This document shows positions 53,451 through 62,256 of a stretch of DNA of 64,000 bases, one piece after another. A program made the position numbers and the translations under genes. The notes beneath the pieces were generated by a model, which did no database searches, was not told the DNA's origin, and was given only the letters and a program-made list of their open reading frames with translations. The stretch lies in the NCBI GenBank assembly GCA_002407775.1, contig DHOP01000005.1, positions 10,257 to 74,256 on the forward strand, written 5' to 3'. Origin of the DNA: Prevotella sp. UBA5387 (GTDB taxonomy: Bacteria; Bacteroidota; Bacteroidia; Bacteroidales; Bacteroidaceae). The first letter of the stretch is position 1; every line of letters begins with the position of its first letter.

Positions 53451-54065
53451 ATGACAAAAGAAAAAAACATCATATTGACAGCACGCGTGATGAGCATGAC
53501 TTTCACGCCCTTTTATCTGCCACTTGTCGGCCTGATAGCCCTGTTTCTCTTCAGCTACATGAGTCTAATGCCTTGGCAATTCAAGCTCATTGTGCTCACA
53601 ATGGTGTATTTCTTCACCATCTTGCTGCCCACTTTGTTCATCCATGCGTACCGCCGTTATCAAGGATGGTCCACCATGGAGATCGGCAAGAAAGAGCGAC
53701 GCATGGTGCCTTACATCATTGCCATCGTTTGTTACTTTGCCTGTTACTATTTCATGAATATGATGCGCATACCTCAGTTCATGGCTAATATTCTCGTGGC
53801 AGCATTGTTTATACAGGTAGTATGCGCCGTCATCAACGTGTGGTGGAAGATTTCTACGCACTCGGCAGCTATAGGAGGATTCGAGGGAGCGTTGCTTGCT
53901 TTCTCCATTCTCTTCAGTTTTAACCCACTTGTCTGGTTCTGCATCTTTCTCATTATCGGCGGTATGGTAGGAACAAGCAGAATGATATTGAGACAGCATA
54001 CACTCACACAGGTTATCGCAGGATTTCTTGTCGGTATGGTCATAGGGTTCTGGACGATCATTTAG
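53451..54065 (+). CDS. PAP2-superfamily membrane phosphatase-like protein
   Basis: A 204-residue integral membrane protein with about six transmembrane segments. The PAP2 signature is degenerate but visible: WKISTHSAAIGG (KxxxHS-like), and GTSRMILRQHTLTQVIAG (SRxxxxxHTxxQV, equivalent to the SRxxxxxHxxxD of the family). Members act on lipid phosphates such as undecaprenyl diphosphate or phosphatidylglycerol phosphate. Starts 20 bp after rpoN and is probably cotranscribed. The substrate is unknown. Confidence 0.82.
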   Translation: MTKEKNIILTARVMSMTFTPFYLPLVGLIALFLFSYMSLMPWQFKLIVLTMVYFFTILLPTLFIHAYRRYQGWSTMEIGKKERRMVPYIIAIVCYFACYYFMNMMRIPQFMANILVAALFIQVVCAVINVWWKISTHSAAIGGFEGALLAFSILFSFNPLVWFCIFLIIGGMVGTSRMILRQHTLTQVIAGFLVGMVIGFWTII

Positions 54066-54107
54066 AAAGCATATAATATTTAGGATACATATTCAACGAG
54101 ATTTATT

Positions 54108-54617
54108 ATGAAACCAATAGTTAGTATTATCATGGGTTCGACAAGCGACCTTCCTGTCATGGAAAAAGCTTGCAAGTGGCTGGAAGACCAAGAAATTCCA
54201 TTTGAAGTAAATGCGCTTTCCGCCCATCGCACGCCTGATGCCGTAGCTAAGTTTGCCAAAGAGGCCAAAGATCGTGGTATTAAAGTGATCATTGCCGCTG
54301 CCGGCATGGCAGCTGCCTTGCCAGGAGTGATTGCCGCCGCCACACCATTACCAGTGATTGGCGTGCCCATCAAGGGTATGCTCGACGGATTGGATGCCAT
54401 GTTGAGTATCGCCCAGATGCCTCCTGGAATCCCCGTGGCCACCGTCGCCGTGAATGGTGCACAGAATGCCGCTATCCTCGCTGCAGAGATGATTGCCCTC
54501 GGCGACGATGAGATCGCTGGCAAAGTCGATGCTTGGAAGGCAAGCCTTGGTTCCAAGATTGAGAAGGCAAACAAGGATCTGTCCGAGATAAAGGACTACA
54601 AATTCAAGTGCAACTAA
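54108..54617 (+). CDS. purE: N5-carboxyaminoimidazole ribonucleotide mutase
   Basis: Purine biosynthesis enzyme converting N5-CAIR to CAIR. The 169-residue protein has the PurE motif GSTSDLPVMEKACKWLEDQ, the catalytic-loop SAHRTPD and the GMAAALPGVIA stretch; length suits class I PurE. It lies 42 bp after the PAP2 gene and 49 bp before ispG. Confidence 0.96.
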   Translation: MKPIVSIIMGSTSDLPVMEKACKWLEDQEIPFEVNALSAHRTPDAVAKFAKEAKDRGIKVIIAAAGMAAALPGVIAAATPLPVIGVPIKGMLDGLDAMLSIAQMPPGIPVATVAVNGAQNAAILAAEMIALGDDEIAGKVDAWKASLGSKIEKANKDLSEIKDYKFKCN

Positions 54618-54666
54618 TCATAATGTAGGCTGTGCATGACCGCAGCCTCTCTTTCGACACATCACC

Positions 54667-56589
54667 ATGATTGACTTATTCAACTATCATCGGCGTACAT
54701 CGTCGGTCGTACATGTCGGCGCCCTCGACATGGGCGGCAACAATCCCGTGCGCATTCAGTCAATGACCACGACAAATACCAACGACACTGAGGCTTGTGT
54801 AGCTCAGGCAGAGCGTATCATCAACGCTGGTGGAGAACTGGTTCGGCTCACCACACAGGGCAGACGTGAAGCCGAAAATCTCAAGAACATCAGTGCAAAG
54901 CTACGTACCGATGGCTTCGACACACCCCTAGCTGCAGACGTCCACTTTAACCCCGACGTGGCCGATGTGGCTGCACTTTATGCCGAAAAGGTACGTATCA
55001 ATCCAGGTAACTATGTAGATCCTGCACGGCAGTTCATTAAGAAGGAATATTCTGATGAGGAATATGCAGAGGAATTGGAAAGAATAGAGGATCGCTTCGT
55101 GCCTTTCCTCAACATCTGTAAGGCAAATCACCGCGCCATCCGCATCGGAGTGAACCACGGATCACTCTCGGATCGCATCCGCAATCGTTATGGCGATACG
55201 CCCGAAGGCATCGTTGAGAGTTGCATGGAGTTCCTTCGCATCTGCAAGAAAGAACACTTTGATGATGTCGTAATCAGCATCAAGGCAAGCAATACCGTGG
55301 TCATGGTAAGGTCTGTTAGACTGTTGGTGGAGCAGCTGGATGAGGCAGACATGCACTATCCGCTACATCTTGGCGTGACCGAGGCTGGCGAAGGCGAGGA
55401 TGGTCGCATCAAGAGTGCAGTGGGTATTGGTGCGCTTTTGGCCGACGGCATTGGCGATACGATTCGTGTGTCGCTTTCTGAGGCACCCGAAGCAGAGATA
55501 CCCGTGGCTCGCCATCTAGTCGATTACATTGGTCGCAAGGACAATCACCTCCTCATTCCAGGCACGCCTGCTAAAGACTTTGATTGGCTCAGACCTAATC
55601 GTCATACCACAAAAGCCGTAGAGAACATAGGAGGCAATCATGTGCCCGTGGTGGTAACAACACAACAAATCACTCAAAAAGAAGCCTCCCCTAACCCCTC
55701 CAGTAGGAGGGGAACCGACGCTCCCAAGGCAGATTATATCTACGTCGGGAAGGAGATGCCAGAACATCCGGAGCCAGGACAAGACTATATCCTCGACTTT
55801 GATGCCTATATGCAACTGTCGCAGTCTCCCTTCCCTACCGGGGAGGGTCGGGGAGAGGCTGGTGAGTCGACCGCTTGTTTCCCTATCTTTCCCGTTACCG
55901 CTATGCCCTTTGTTGGCATGGTACAAGCCTCTCTAAAGTTCCTCGTACTAGAATTTGGTACGCCTGCCGAGGAATATCTAGCCTGTCTGAAGTCTCATCC
56001 TGAAGTCGTAGTAGTCTGCATGGGAAACCATCAGAACCGCCTTGGTGAACAACGAGCCCTGGTGCATGAAATGATGAATGCAGGCGTAAACAATCCTGTG
56101 ATCTTCGCCCAGATGTATCAACTCGATGACAAGGAAGAGTTCCAACTTGAAGCTGCTGCAGACATGGGTGCCTTGATGATGGATGGCCTCACTGACGGCA
56201 TTTGGCTGATGAATCAAGGAAGCATCTCTTACGACGAAATAGAGGACACTGCATTTGGCATATTGCAAGCCGCACGCTTGCGAACCACACGCACTGAGTA
56301 TATAAGTTGCCCAGGATGCGGCCGCACACTCTATGACTTACAGGAAACCATCGCCAAGATTCGTGAGGCCACGGGTGAACTCAAAGGCCTTAAGATTGGC
56401 ATTATGGGTTGCATTGTTAACGGTCCAGGCGAGATGGCAGATGCTGACTATGGCTACGTGGGGGCTGGTCTTAAGCGTGTGTCGCTTTATCGTGGCCAGA
56501 CATGTGTGGAGAAAAACATCCCAGAAGAGGAAGCAGTTGACCACCTATTAAGTCTTATCCACAACGACAAAGCGAAGGTAAACAGCTAA
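54667..56589 (+). CDS. ispG: 4-hydroxy-3-methylbut-2-en-1-yl diphosphate synthase (flavodoxin/ferredoxin type)
   Basis: Penultimate enzyme of the MEP isoprenoid pathway, an iron-sulfur protein. The N-terminal TIM barrel (PVRIQSMTTTNTNDTEA...) spans about 1-300, an insertion region follows, and the C-terminal [4Fe-4S] domain has Cys548 and Cys551 (CPGCGRTL), Cys582 and Glu589 (GCIVNGPGE). At 640 residues it is the long, three-domain form. Two segments in the middle (338-354 and 385-401) are encoded by GC-rich palindromic elements (55687-55716 and 55824-55860) that do not look like IspG sequence. Upstream of it is purE. Confidence 0.95.
   Translation: MIDLFNYHRRTSSVVHVGALDMGGNNPVRIQSMTTTNTNDTEACVAQAERIINAGGELVRLTTQGRREAENLKNISAKLRTDGFDTPLAADVHFNPDVADVAALYAEKVRINPGNYVDPARQFIKKEYSDEEYAEELERIEDRFVPFLNICKANHRAIRIGVNHGSLSDRIRNRYGDTPEGIVESCMEFLRICKKEHFDDVVISIKASNTVVMVRSVRLLVEQLDEADMHYPLHLGVTEAGEGEDGRIKSAVGIGALLADGIGDTIRVSLSEAPEAEIPVARHLVDYIGRKDNHLLIPGTPAKDFDWLRPNRHTTKAVENIGGNHVPVVVTTQQITQKEASPNPSSRRGTDAPKADYIYVGKEMPEHPEPGQDYILDFDAYMQLSQSPFPTGEGRGEAGESTACFPIFPVTAMPFVGMVQASLKFLVLEFGTPAEEYLACLKSHPEVVVVCMGNHQNRLGEQRALVHEMMNAGVNNPVIFAQMYQLDDKEEFQLEAAADMGALMMDGLTDGIWLMNQGSISYDEIEDTAFGILQAARLRTTRTEYISCPGCGRTLYDLQETIAKIREATGELKGLKIGIMGCIVNGPGEMADADYGYVGAGLKRVSLYRGQTCVEKNIPEEEAVDHLLSLIHNDKAKVNS
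55687..55716 (+). repeat. GC-rich palindromic element, copy 1 in ispG
   Basis: Arms CCCCTCC (55695-55701) and GGAGGGG (55706-55712) around AGTA, preceded by CTCCCCTAA. Encodes SPNPSSRRG in frame. Almost identical in its core to the element at 39515-39556. Confidence 0.7.
55824..55860 (+). repeat. GC-rich palindromic element, copy 2 in ispG
   Basis: CTCCCTTCCCTACCGGGGAG with a further GGGGAGAG downstream; in essence the reverse complement of copy 1, 107 bp away. Encodes SPFPTGEGRGEA in frame. Confidence 0.65.
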
Positions 56590-56722
56590 ATAAGCTAAAC
56601 CGTGGAACCAACATAGTACTACTCTGGTGTTTTCGTTAAATCAGTAGCAAGTTCATTAGCTGGTCCAAAGTTATTGAATAACAAAATAAACCATACGCTA
56701 AACAATACTAACAAATCAGACT

Positions 56723-57730
56723 ATGCAAGGAAGAACAATAAGAGAAATGGACCTCAAGGGTGCTTATGTGCCCGCTGAGACCCGTTATGATGATGGCGAC
56801 AGCCTCTATACGCGCTGTGGTAATTCAGGCATCTTACTGCCCAAAATAAGCCTTGGCTTCTGGCACAACTTTGGGGGAGTGGACTCCTATGAGCGCGCTC
56901 GTGCCATCACACACTATGCCCTAGATCATGGCATCACTCATTTTGACCTCGCTAACAACTACGGCCCCCCCTATGGTTCTGCCGAGGAGACCGTAGGACG
57001 TCTTATCGACGATGATTTCCGCCCCTATCGCGACGAACTATTCATCTCTAGCAAGGCTGGATGGGATATGTGGCCTGGACCTTACGGCAACTGGGGATCA
57101 AGAAAATACCTCATGGCTAGCTTAGACCAGAGCCTGAAACGTATGCACCTTGACTATGTAGATCTGTTTTATAGCCACCGCTTCGATCCAGAGACTCCAG
57201 TCGAAGAGACTCTCCAAGCCTTGGTCGATATCGTGAAACAGGGTAAGGCGCTATATGTGGGCATCTCTCGATGGCCACTGGAAGCCACAAAGAAAGCGAA
57301 AGAATATCTGCAGGCGCATGACGTGCCCCTGCTTATTTACCAGGGCCGTCTCAACTTACTCGACCGCAAACCAATCGAAGAGGGTATACTCCAATATTGC
57401 GCTGACAATGGTATCGGTTTCATCAGTTACTCACCATTGGCTCAGGGATTACTTACAGATAGATATCTGAACGGCATTCCAGATGACTCTCGAATGGCTC
57501 GTAATTCCTCTTTAGGCAAAGACACACTTACTCCAGAACTGCTTGCTTATCTGCGTAAACTCAACGACACGGCCTCTTCGCGTGACGAAACATTGGCTGA
57601 GATGGCCTTGGCATGGTTGCTTCATCAGAAGGGCATGACGAGTGTGCTCGTAGGGGCCAGCAGCGTAAAACAGTTGGAACAAAACATGAAATGCGTTCAT
57701 GCACAGCCCTTCACAAACGAAGAGGTATGA
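56723..57730 (+). CDS. aldo/keto reductase, YghZ (L-glyceraldehyde 3-phosphate reductase) type
   Basis: Cytoplasmic NADPH-dependent reductase of 335 residues. The AKR motifs are FDLANNYGPPYGSAEE (catalytic Asp and Tyr), SSKAGWDMWPGPYGNWGSRK (catalytic Lys region), DYVDLFYSHRFDP and the C-terminal NADP site GASSVKQLEQN. The WPGPYGxWGSRKYL stretch is typical of the YghZ/AKR14 branch, for which methylglyoxal and L-glyceraldehyde-3-phosphate are known substrates. It stands 133 bp after ispG and just ahead of the ECF sigma operon. Confidence 0.9.
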   Translation: MQGRTIREMDLKGAYVPAETRYDDGDSLYTRCGNSGILLPKISLGFWHNFGGVDSYERARAITHYALDHGITHFDLANNYGPPYGSAEETVGRLIDDDFRPYRDELFISSKAGWDMWPGPYGNWGSRKYLMASLDQSLKRMHLDYVDLFYSHRFDPETPVEETLQALVDIVKQGKALYVGISRWPLEATKKAKEYLQAHDVPLLIYQGRLNLLDRKPIEEGILQYCADNGIGFISYSPLAQGLLTDRYLNGIPDDSRMARNSSLGKDTLTPELLAYLRKLNDTASSRDETLAEMALAWLLHQKGMTSVLVGASSVKQLEQNMKCVHAQPFTNEEV

Positions 57731-57749
57731 AAAACTGTGAATAATTCGT

Positions 57750-57775
57750 GTAACAAAAAACAAGAAACTACGTCT
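57750..57775 (+). promoter_or_regulatory. ECF-type (probably autoregulated) promoter of the sigma factor operon
   Basis: GTAAC (57750-57754), 16-bp spacer, CGTCT (57771-57775), just ahead of the sigma gene. AAC in the -35 and CGTC in the -10 with a 16-17-bp spacer is the common ECF promoter architecture; no TAnnTTTG element is present. Confidence 0.45.
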
Positions 57776-57791
57776 CTTAATACGGAATAGG

Positions 57792-58286
57792 ATGGATGCC
57801 TCCGAGTTCAAACAGATTTTTCTTCCTTGCCACCGTCGGATGTATGCCGCCGCATGGCGGCTGACTGGCAGCTCACAGGAGGCAGAAGACCTCGTACAAG
57901 ACGCGATGTTGCGACTCTGGACCAAGCGTGACGGACTTCAGGTTCCCGACAATGCAGAGGCTTTCGCAGTGACCACTATGCGAAATCTCTTCTACGACCA
58001 GCATCGCAAGCAACGATTAAAGGAAAACGACGAGGAGCCTAGAGAACACCAACTGAGCACCGAGCGCGATGCCAGTGTTGACTTAGAGCAGCGCCAAGCA
58101 GTGTCGTTAGTACAGAGGGCAATCGACGAGTTGCCAGACAAGCAGCGAGCCATCATTACGATGCACGACATCGACAACCTCTCTTACGAGGAAATTCAGG
58201 ACCAGACCGGCCTCAATGCCGTCAACATTCGCGTGGCATTGAGTCGTGCTCGAAAGTCCATCAGAGACAGGCTGCAAGGCCTCTGA
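57792..58286 (+). CDS. ECF-type RNA polymerase sigma factor
   Basis: A 164-residue sigma-70 family factor with region 2 (CHRRMYAAAWRLTGSSQEAEDLVQDAMLRLW) and region 4 (LPDKQRAIITMHDIDNLSYEEIQDQTGLNAVNIRVALSRARKSI) and no regions 1 or 3. First of three genes, followed 30 bp later by a single-pass membrane protein that is probably its anti-sigma factor and then by a DUF4252 protein. An ECF-like promoter lies just upstream. Confidence 0.93.
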   Translation: MDASEFKQIFLPCHRRMYAAAWRLTGSSQEAEDLVQDAMLRLWTKRDGLQVPDNAEAFAVTTMRNLFYDQHRKQRLKENDEEPREHQLSTERDASVDLEQRQAVSLVQRAIDELPDKQRAIITMHDIDNLSYEEIQDQTGLNAVNIRVALSRARKSIRDRLQGL

Positions 58287-58315
58287 ACAGCATCATTCAC
58301 ATAACACATGTCATC

Positions 58316-58795
58316 ATGACCACAGAAGATATTGAAAATTTGCTTGAAAAGTTCTATAATGCCCAAACTACAACAGCTGAAGAAGTAGCACTTAAGCACT
58401 ATTTCCAATCTGAAGACGTCTCCGAGGCATTGCAGGCTGACAAGCAACTCTTTGTCCAACTCTATGCCGACGCACCCGAAGAACCACAAGGCTTGGAGGC
58501 ACGGATAGCCCGAAACATTGATGGATGGAACATGGTGGAGAAACACAGCAATCGCCGTGCGCGCACCGTCAGTCTACGTTGGATGGCGGGTATGGCTGCC
58601 AGCGTAGCTGTATTGCTCACACTTGGCACCTACCTTAATAATAGGGAAAGCACCGCACGTCCCATCGCCACAGACGTGGAAACCTACGATAATCCAAAGG
58701 ATGCAGCAGGAGAGACCGAGCGCGCACTCACCAAATTCTCTATTGCTATCAACAAAGGGCTTGATAAGATAAATAATACTGAAACTACAGATTAA
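58316..58795 (+). CDS. single-pass membrane protein, putative anti-sigma factor
   Basis: A 159-residue protein with a cytoplasmic helical N-terminus (TEDIENLLEKFYNAQTTTAEE; the pattern of Bacteroidetes anti-sigma-like domains), one transmembrane segment around residues 88-107 (WMAGMAASVAVLLTLGTYL) and a C-terminal periplasmic part of about 50 residues. Position directly after an ECF sigma gene is the main support for an anti-sigma role; there is no zinc-finger motif. Stop codon one base before the DUF4252 start. Confidence 0.7.
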   Translation: MTTEDIENLLEKFYNAQTTTAEEVALKHYFQSEDVSEALQADKQLFVQLYADAPEEPQGLEARIARNIDGWNMVEKHSNRRARTVSLRWMAGMAASVAVLLTLGTYLNNRESTARPIATDVETYDNPKDAAGETERALTKFSIAINKGLDKINNTETTD

Positions 58796-58796
58796 C

Positions 58797-59246
58797 ATGA
58801 AGAAAAAGATTATCTTACTCATTATGGCTGCTTTCTGCACGATTACACATGCACAGAGCGCGCTGTTCAACAAATATGAGAACCAACAGGATGTGACCAC
58901 TGTAGTCGTTTCAAAGACCATGTTCCGCATGATGCCCAGCCTTAACGTTGGCAATCGTAATATTAAGAAGATCGCTTCTAAGATAGATCAACTCAAGGTG
59001 ATGACTTGCGAACGAAATGCTCTCATCACAAAGATTTCCTCAGATGCCAAGCGTATCTTCGATAAGAAACCCTGGGAAGAAGTAATGCGCTACAAGGAAG
59101 GTAACAATAACACTATCATTTACATGCAACCCTTGGACAAAGGAAAATACGAATACTCACTTTATAATGTGGACAAAGGAGAGCTTGAGATTATCAGCAT
59201 CATAGGAAACCTTACCTTACAGGAAATCCAATCTATCACAGAATGA
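58797..59246 (+). CDS. DUF4252 secreted protein
   Basis: A 149-residue exported protein (signal MKKKIILLIMAAFCTITHA) of the DUF4252 family, common in Bacteroidetes next to ECF sigma genes. Conserved features include the pattern VVSKTMFRMMP and IDQLKVMTCE. No catalytic motif visible. Its gene starts right after the anti-sigma-like gene, so the operon sigma, membrane protein and DUF4252 probably acts as an envelope-stress or signalling unit; the role is inferred. Confidence 0.82.
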   Translation: MKKKIILLIMAAFCTITHAQSALFNKYENQQDVTTVVVSKTMFRMMPSLNVGNRNIKKIASKIDQLKVMTCERNALITKISSDAKRIFDKKPWEEVMRYKEGNNNTIIYMQPLDKGKYEYSLYNVDKGELEIISIIGNLTLQEIQSITE

Positions 59247-59292
59247 TTAAAAAAGGTAGAGGACAAGCGGATCCTCCCTTCATATATAAAAT

Positions 59293-59350
59293 AACATGGG
59301 CCTGACGATTAGCCATAATGGCAATAACGTCAGGCCCATGTTTTATCTTT
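59293..59350. terminator. bidirectional terminator between convergent operons
   Basis: Perfect 15-bp stem AACATGGGCCTGACG / CGTCAGGCCCATGTT (59293-59307, 59328-59342) with inner GCCAT/ATGGC; TTATCTTTT follows on the plus strand and an AT-rich run on the minus strand. Confidence 0.88.
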
Positions 59351-59399
59351 TAAAAGAGCGCTAGTTTATTTTAGTCTTAATTCTACCAGCACTTATCTC

Positions 59400-60215
59400 T
59401 TATTTCACCTGTGCAGTGATCTTGCCACGGACACCATTCATACCCACAAGGAATGCTTTGGCACTCCCAAATCTAAGGTGCATGTCTAGGCGAATGGGTA
59501 CATGATTACTATCATCGGTAACATAGAAGTCAACAATCTTCTTGTATCCCTCGTTGTTCTCGTTCTCCATATACGCCAATTGCAGACATCTGTAGGTATG
59601 TCCATTATCTGCCTTGATGTTGACCTTCCCCTGATAGCGCAATTTAGCGGGATTAACGCTATTACCATCGGCCATGGGGAAGTCCACGTCGAACCCCTTC
59701 TTCCAACCCGTAGGATCAAAGGAACGGGCACGCATGAAGATACTCATCATGTCGTATATGCAATAGTTAAATGTGCTCTTTTTCCATTCATGCTCGCCAC
59801 TATTTTTCAAACGATGCTGGTTAATCTCGCATTTGCCACCAGGGTAAGAATAAAATACCTCGTCTACCGTATAACGTTTGCCTTCATGGGCACCCTTGCG
59901 ATAATACAAAGGTTCCAGATTCAGCGAGTTGTAGCAAAGCAATGTATCGCGCATCACAAAGAACTTGTCTACCTTATTATTACCTCTAGTGATAAGACTT
60001 CCACGATATGCTGGTGTTCCTTTATAGACACTCTTCACTGTAGAGAAGGAGGCAGAACCGGCTTTCACCCATACAAATTGCCAGTTGTAATACAAGTTGT
60101 AGGAGAGAAACTCTCCAGAACTAAACGCTGTATTCTGAAAAGAGCACTGCGCCTTAACATTTTGGCCGACAAAAGTCAGCAACATGAACATTAATATTAT
60201 CCTGAATTTTTTCAT
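59400..60215 (-). CDS. DUF3108 domain-containing exported protein
   Basis: A 271-residue protein with signal peptide MKKFRIILMFMLLTFVGQNV...A and a beta-rich DUF3108 fold (GEFLSYNLYYNWQFVWVKAGSAS, DFYVTDDSNHVPIRLDMHL). The family is lipocalin-like in appearance and of unknown function, found in the periplasm of Bacteroidetes and proteobacteria. Its start overlaps the upstream lipoprotein gene by four bases (ATGA), so the two are translationally coupled. Confidence 0.85.
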   Translation of the reverse strand: MKKFRIILMFMLLTFVGQNVKAQCSFQNTAFSSGEFLSYNLYYNWQFVWVKAGSASFSTVKSVYKGTPAYRGSLITRGNNKVDKFFVMRDTLLCYNSLNLEPLYYRKGAHEGKRYTVDEVFYSYPGGKCEINQHRLKNSGEHEWKKSTFNYCIYDMMSIFMRARSFDPTGWKKGFDVDFPMADGNSVNPAKLRYQGKVNIKADNGHTYRCLQLAYMENENNEGYKKIVDFYVTDDSNHVPIRLDMHLRFGSAKAFLVGMNGVRGKITAQVK

Positions 60216-62212
60216 AACTTTCCTTTTATCTGATTCACATAGTCTATACCTAATTGTCTTGCTCTTTGCAGATTTCGATGCTGAACCTGCTTTTCCTTGT
60301 CTGCCTTCTGTTGGACAATGGCACTTGGCTTTTGTTTAAAGAGTGGGGTATCGTTAGGATTCCAAGAGCGCGTAACATCCCATTTAGCCTTGCACTCTAT
60401 CTCCTCAGGGTAATAGAAGACCGCCTCAGGTTGCTGGTCGGCATCGTAATTACCTGTGTCCCACTGGCCATTATTGTTGTCGTCAACGACCATTCGCAGA
60501 TAATATTTAGCCTCTTTGAGATAGAAAAACTCCAATTGTCCTGTGTTAGTGAAAACCTGTTTCACTATCTTGTCGCTGTTATCCATGAGCTGTCCAATGA
60601 CATTCTTACCATTCATACCCATCAAAGTGACCATAAGAGTGCCATAATTGTCGCTGGATCGGACTTTCAGCCCTTGCTTGATAGGGCCAGACACGAGCCC
60701 ATAAATGGTACTGATAGCTGCACTATCCACCTCCAAGCTATACTCAGTCTCCGGTTTCCATGCCGCGCGAAGCATGAATGTCTCGTTGTTTACACGATGC
60801 ATGTCATATGGTTCACGGTACCACAAGGAGTCCTTTGGTGGCTTCGCATAGAGATGAACGTATGCAGTATCGACATCATTGAGTGGTTCCTGTGCTATAA
60901 GCATCACATTTTGATCAGGGTCCATCTCTCCATTGGGCGTAATATTAAGCTTCAGCGGATCTTTTGGCATGATAGAATCATATGGGTCGCCACGCTTTTT
61001 CTTCTTATCTTCTGCCTTTTTCCACGTATCATAAGCCTTTTGCTCAGCCTTCAAACGCTTAGCATAGGGCTGTTTGGAAAGAAGCGTCAAGGTATCATTT
61101 TGTAAACGCATTACACCCTGAGTATCCGTGATGTGATGTGTAAGCACCGTCTGAAGCGTATCTTGATTGACCAAAGCAGTGTCCTTAAGCCAATAGGTGA
61201 TAGTATCTTTCTTCAACGAACTATCAATGATAAATGCATCATTAGCATCGTAGTTCAGCCCTTGAATCTGCGGCAGAATGCTATCGCCATAACTATAAAA
61301 GAGGGTAAAGTGATTGGCTTCCTTCCTTTCACTTTTCACCAAGTGACGATCCGTTAGTATTTCATTGAACGCACGTAAACAGATATTATCTGGGAGAAAG
61401 TGAGTATAGGGCACACGCTGAATGTCAGCAATGTGCAAGGAGTCTAACCATGTAGTGTCTTGGCGTATGTCAGGCTTAAATGATGGTTCTATTAACTCAT
61501 GGTCAAAGGCGATGATTTCACTCTTCTGCCCAAAAACATAGTCACCGTCCGCATCCTGCAAGGCATAAGCACGGTACTTTCCTGAAGCAATGCCCTTGAT
61601 AACAAAATGTCCTCGAGAATCAGTCCGAGATAAGCGAAGCATAGGCTTGTGCTTAAAAACAGTATCAGAAAGGTCATCATACAGTCCAACCAGAATTCCC
61701 TTCATCGGTTCCAAATTCTCTGCTGAGATGACATAACCCGATACCTCAAGCGTATCGATATGGTCGCCAGTGGAAAAACTGAACGTATAGTTGCCGAGGG
61801 GATTCCCTTCGTTATTATCGCTGATGGCGTTGGAGAAGTCAATGGTATAGGTAGTGTTGGGCTTGAGCGAATCGAGCAATTGCACGCTGATTCGCTTACC
61901 CTGTCCCTTTATTTCCGGTGCCTGGAGCTGAGGGGGAGATATAACCACGTTCTCCGTGGGGTTGTCAATCTTCACATATTCATCAAAGTTGATGAGTATC
62001 TTCTGACTTTTAACATCAACTCCCTTATCCTCAGGTGTGGTGCTCACCACCTTTGGCATCGTCTCGTCATACCATCCTCCATCAGGATTTCCCATGCGGG
62101 CACAGGAGGATACCAGTAAGGAGAGGAGACTTAGACAACACAGAGTAAGGCCTAACCAAGCCTTCCTAAGGGGAAGAAAGAGGAATACATTATCATGATG
62201 TTGTCTTTGCAT
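60212..62212 (-). CDS. Ig-like (Big_5/SbsA) domain lipoprotein
   Basis: A 666-residue surface or periplasmic lipoprotein. The N-terminal hydrophobic segment ends in a lipobox (LLVSSC, Cys37), a little far from the first Met, so a downstream start is possible. An SbsA Ig-like domain follows (KVVSTTPEDKGVDVKSQKILINFDEYV...), then a carboxypeptidase-regulatory-like segment (SGYVISAENLEPMKGILVGLYDD) and a long unassigned C-terminal half. Typical of a widespread Bacteroidetes family of unknown function. Coupled to the DUF3108 gene. Confidence 0.85.
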   Translation of the reverse strand: MQRQHHDNVFLFLPLRKAWLGLTLCCLSLLSLLVSSCARMGNPDGGWYDETMPKVVSTTPEDKGVDVKSQKILINFDEYVKIDNPTENVVISPPQLQAPEIKGQGKRISVQLLDSLKPNTTYTIDFSNAISDNNEGNPLGNYTFSFSTGDHIDTLEVSGYVISAENLEPMKGILVGLYDDLSDTVFKHKPMLRLSRTDSRGHFVIKGIASGKYRAYALQDADGDYVFGQKSEIIAFDHELIEPSFKPDIRQDTTWLDSLHIADIQRVPYTHFLPDNICLRAFNEILTDRHLVKSERKEANHFTLFYSYGDSILPQIQGLNYDANDAFIIDSSLKKDTITYWLKDTALVNQDTLQTVLTHHITDTQGVMRLQNDTLTLLSKQPYAKRLKAEQKAYDTWKKAEDKKKKRGDPYDSIMPKDPLKLNITPNGEMDPDQNVMLIAQEPLNDVDTAYVHLYAKPPKDSLWYREPYDMHRVNNETFMLRAAWKPETEYSLEVDSAAISTIYGLVSGPIKQGLKVRSSDNYGTLMVTLMGMNGKNVIGQLMDNSDKIVKQVFTNTGQLEFFYLKEAKYYLRMVVDDNNNGQWDTGNYDADQQPEAVFYYPEEIECKAKWDVTRSWNPNDTPLFKQKPSAIVQQKADKEKQVQHRNLQRARQLGIDYVNQIKGKL

Positions 62213-62256
62213 TGTTATCGTTGAATATCTGTATGTTTAAAGTTACACGATGCACG

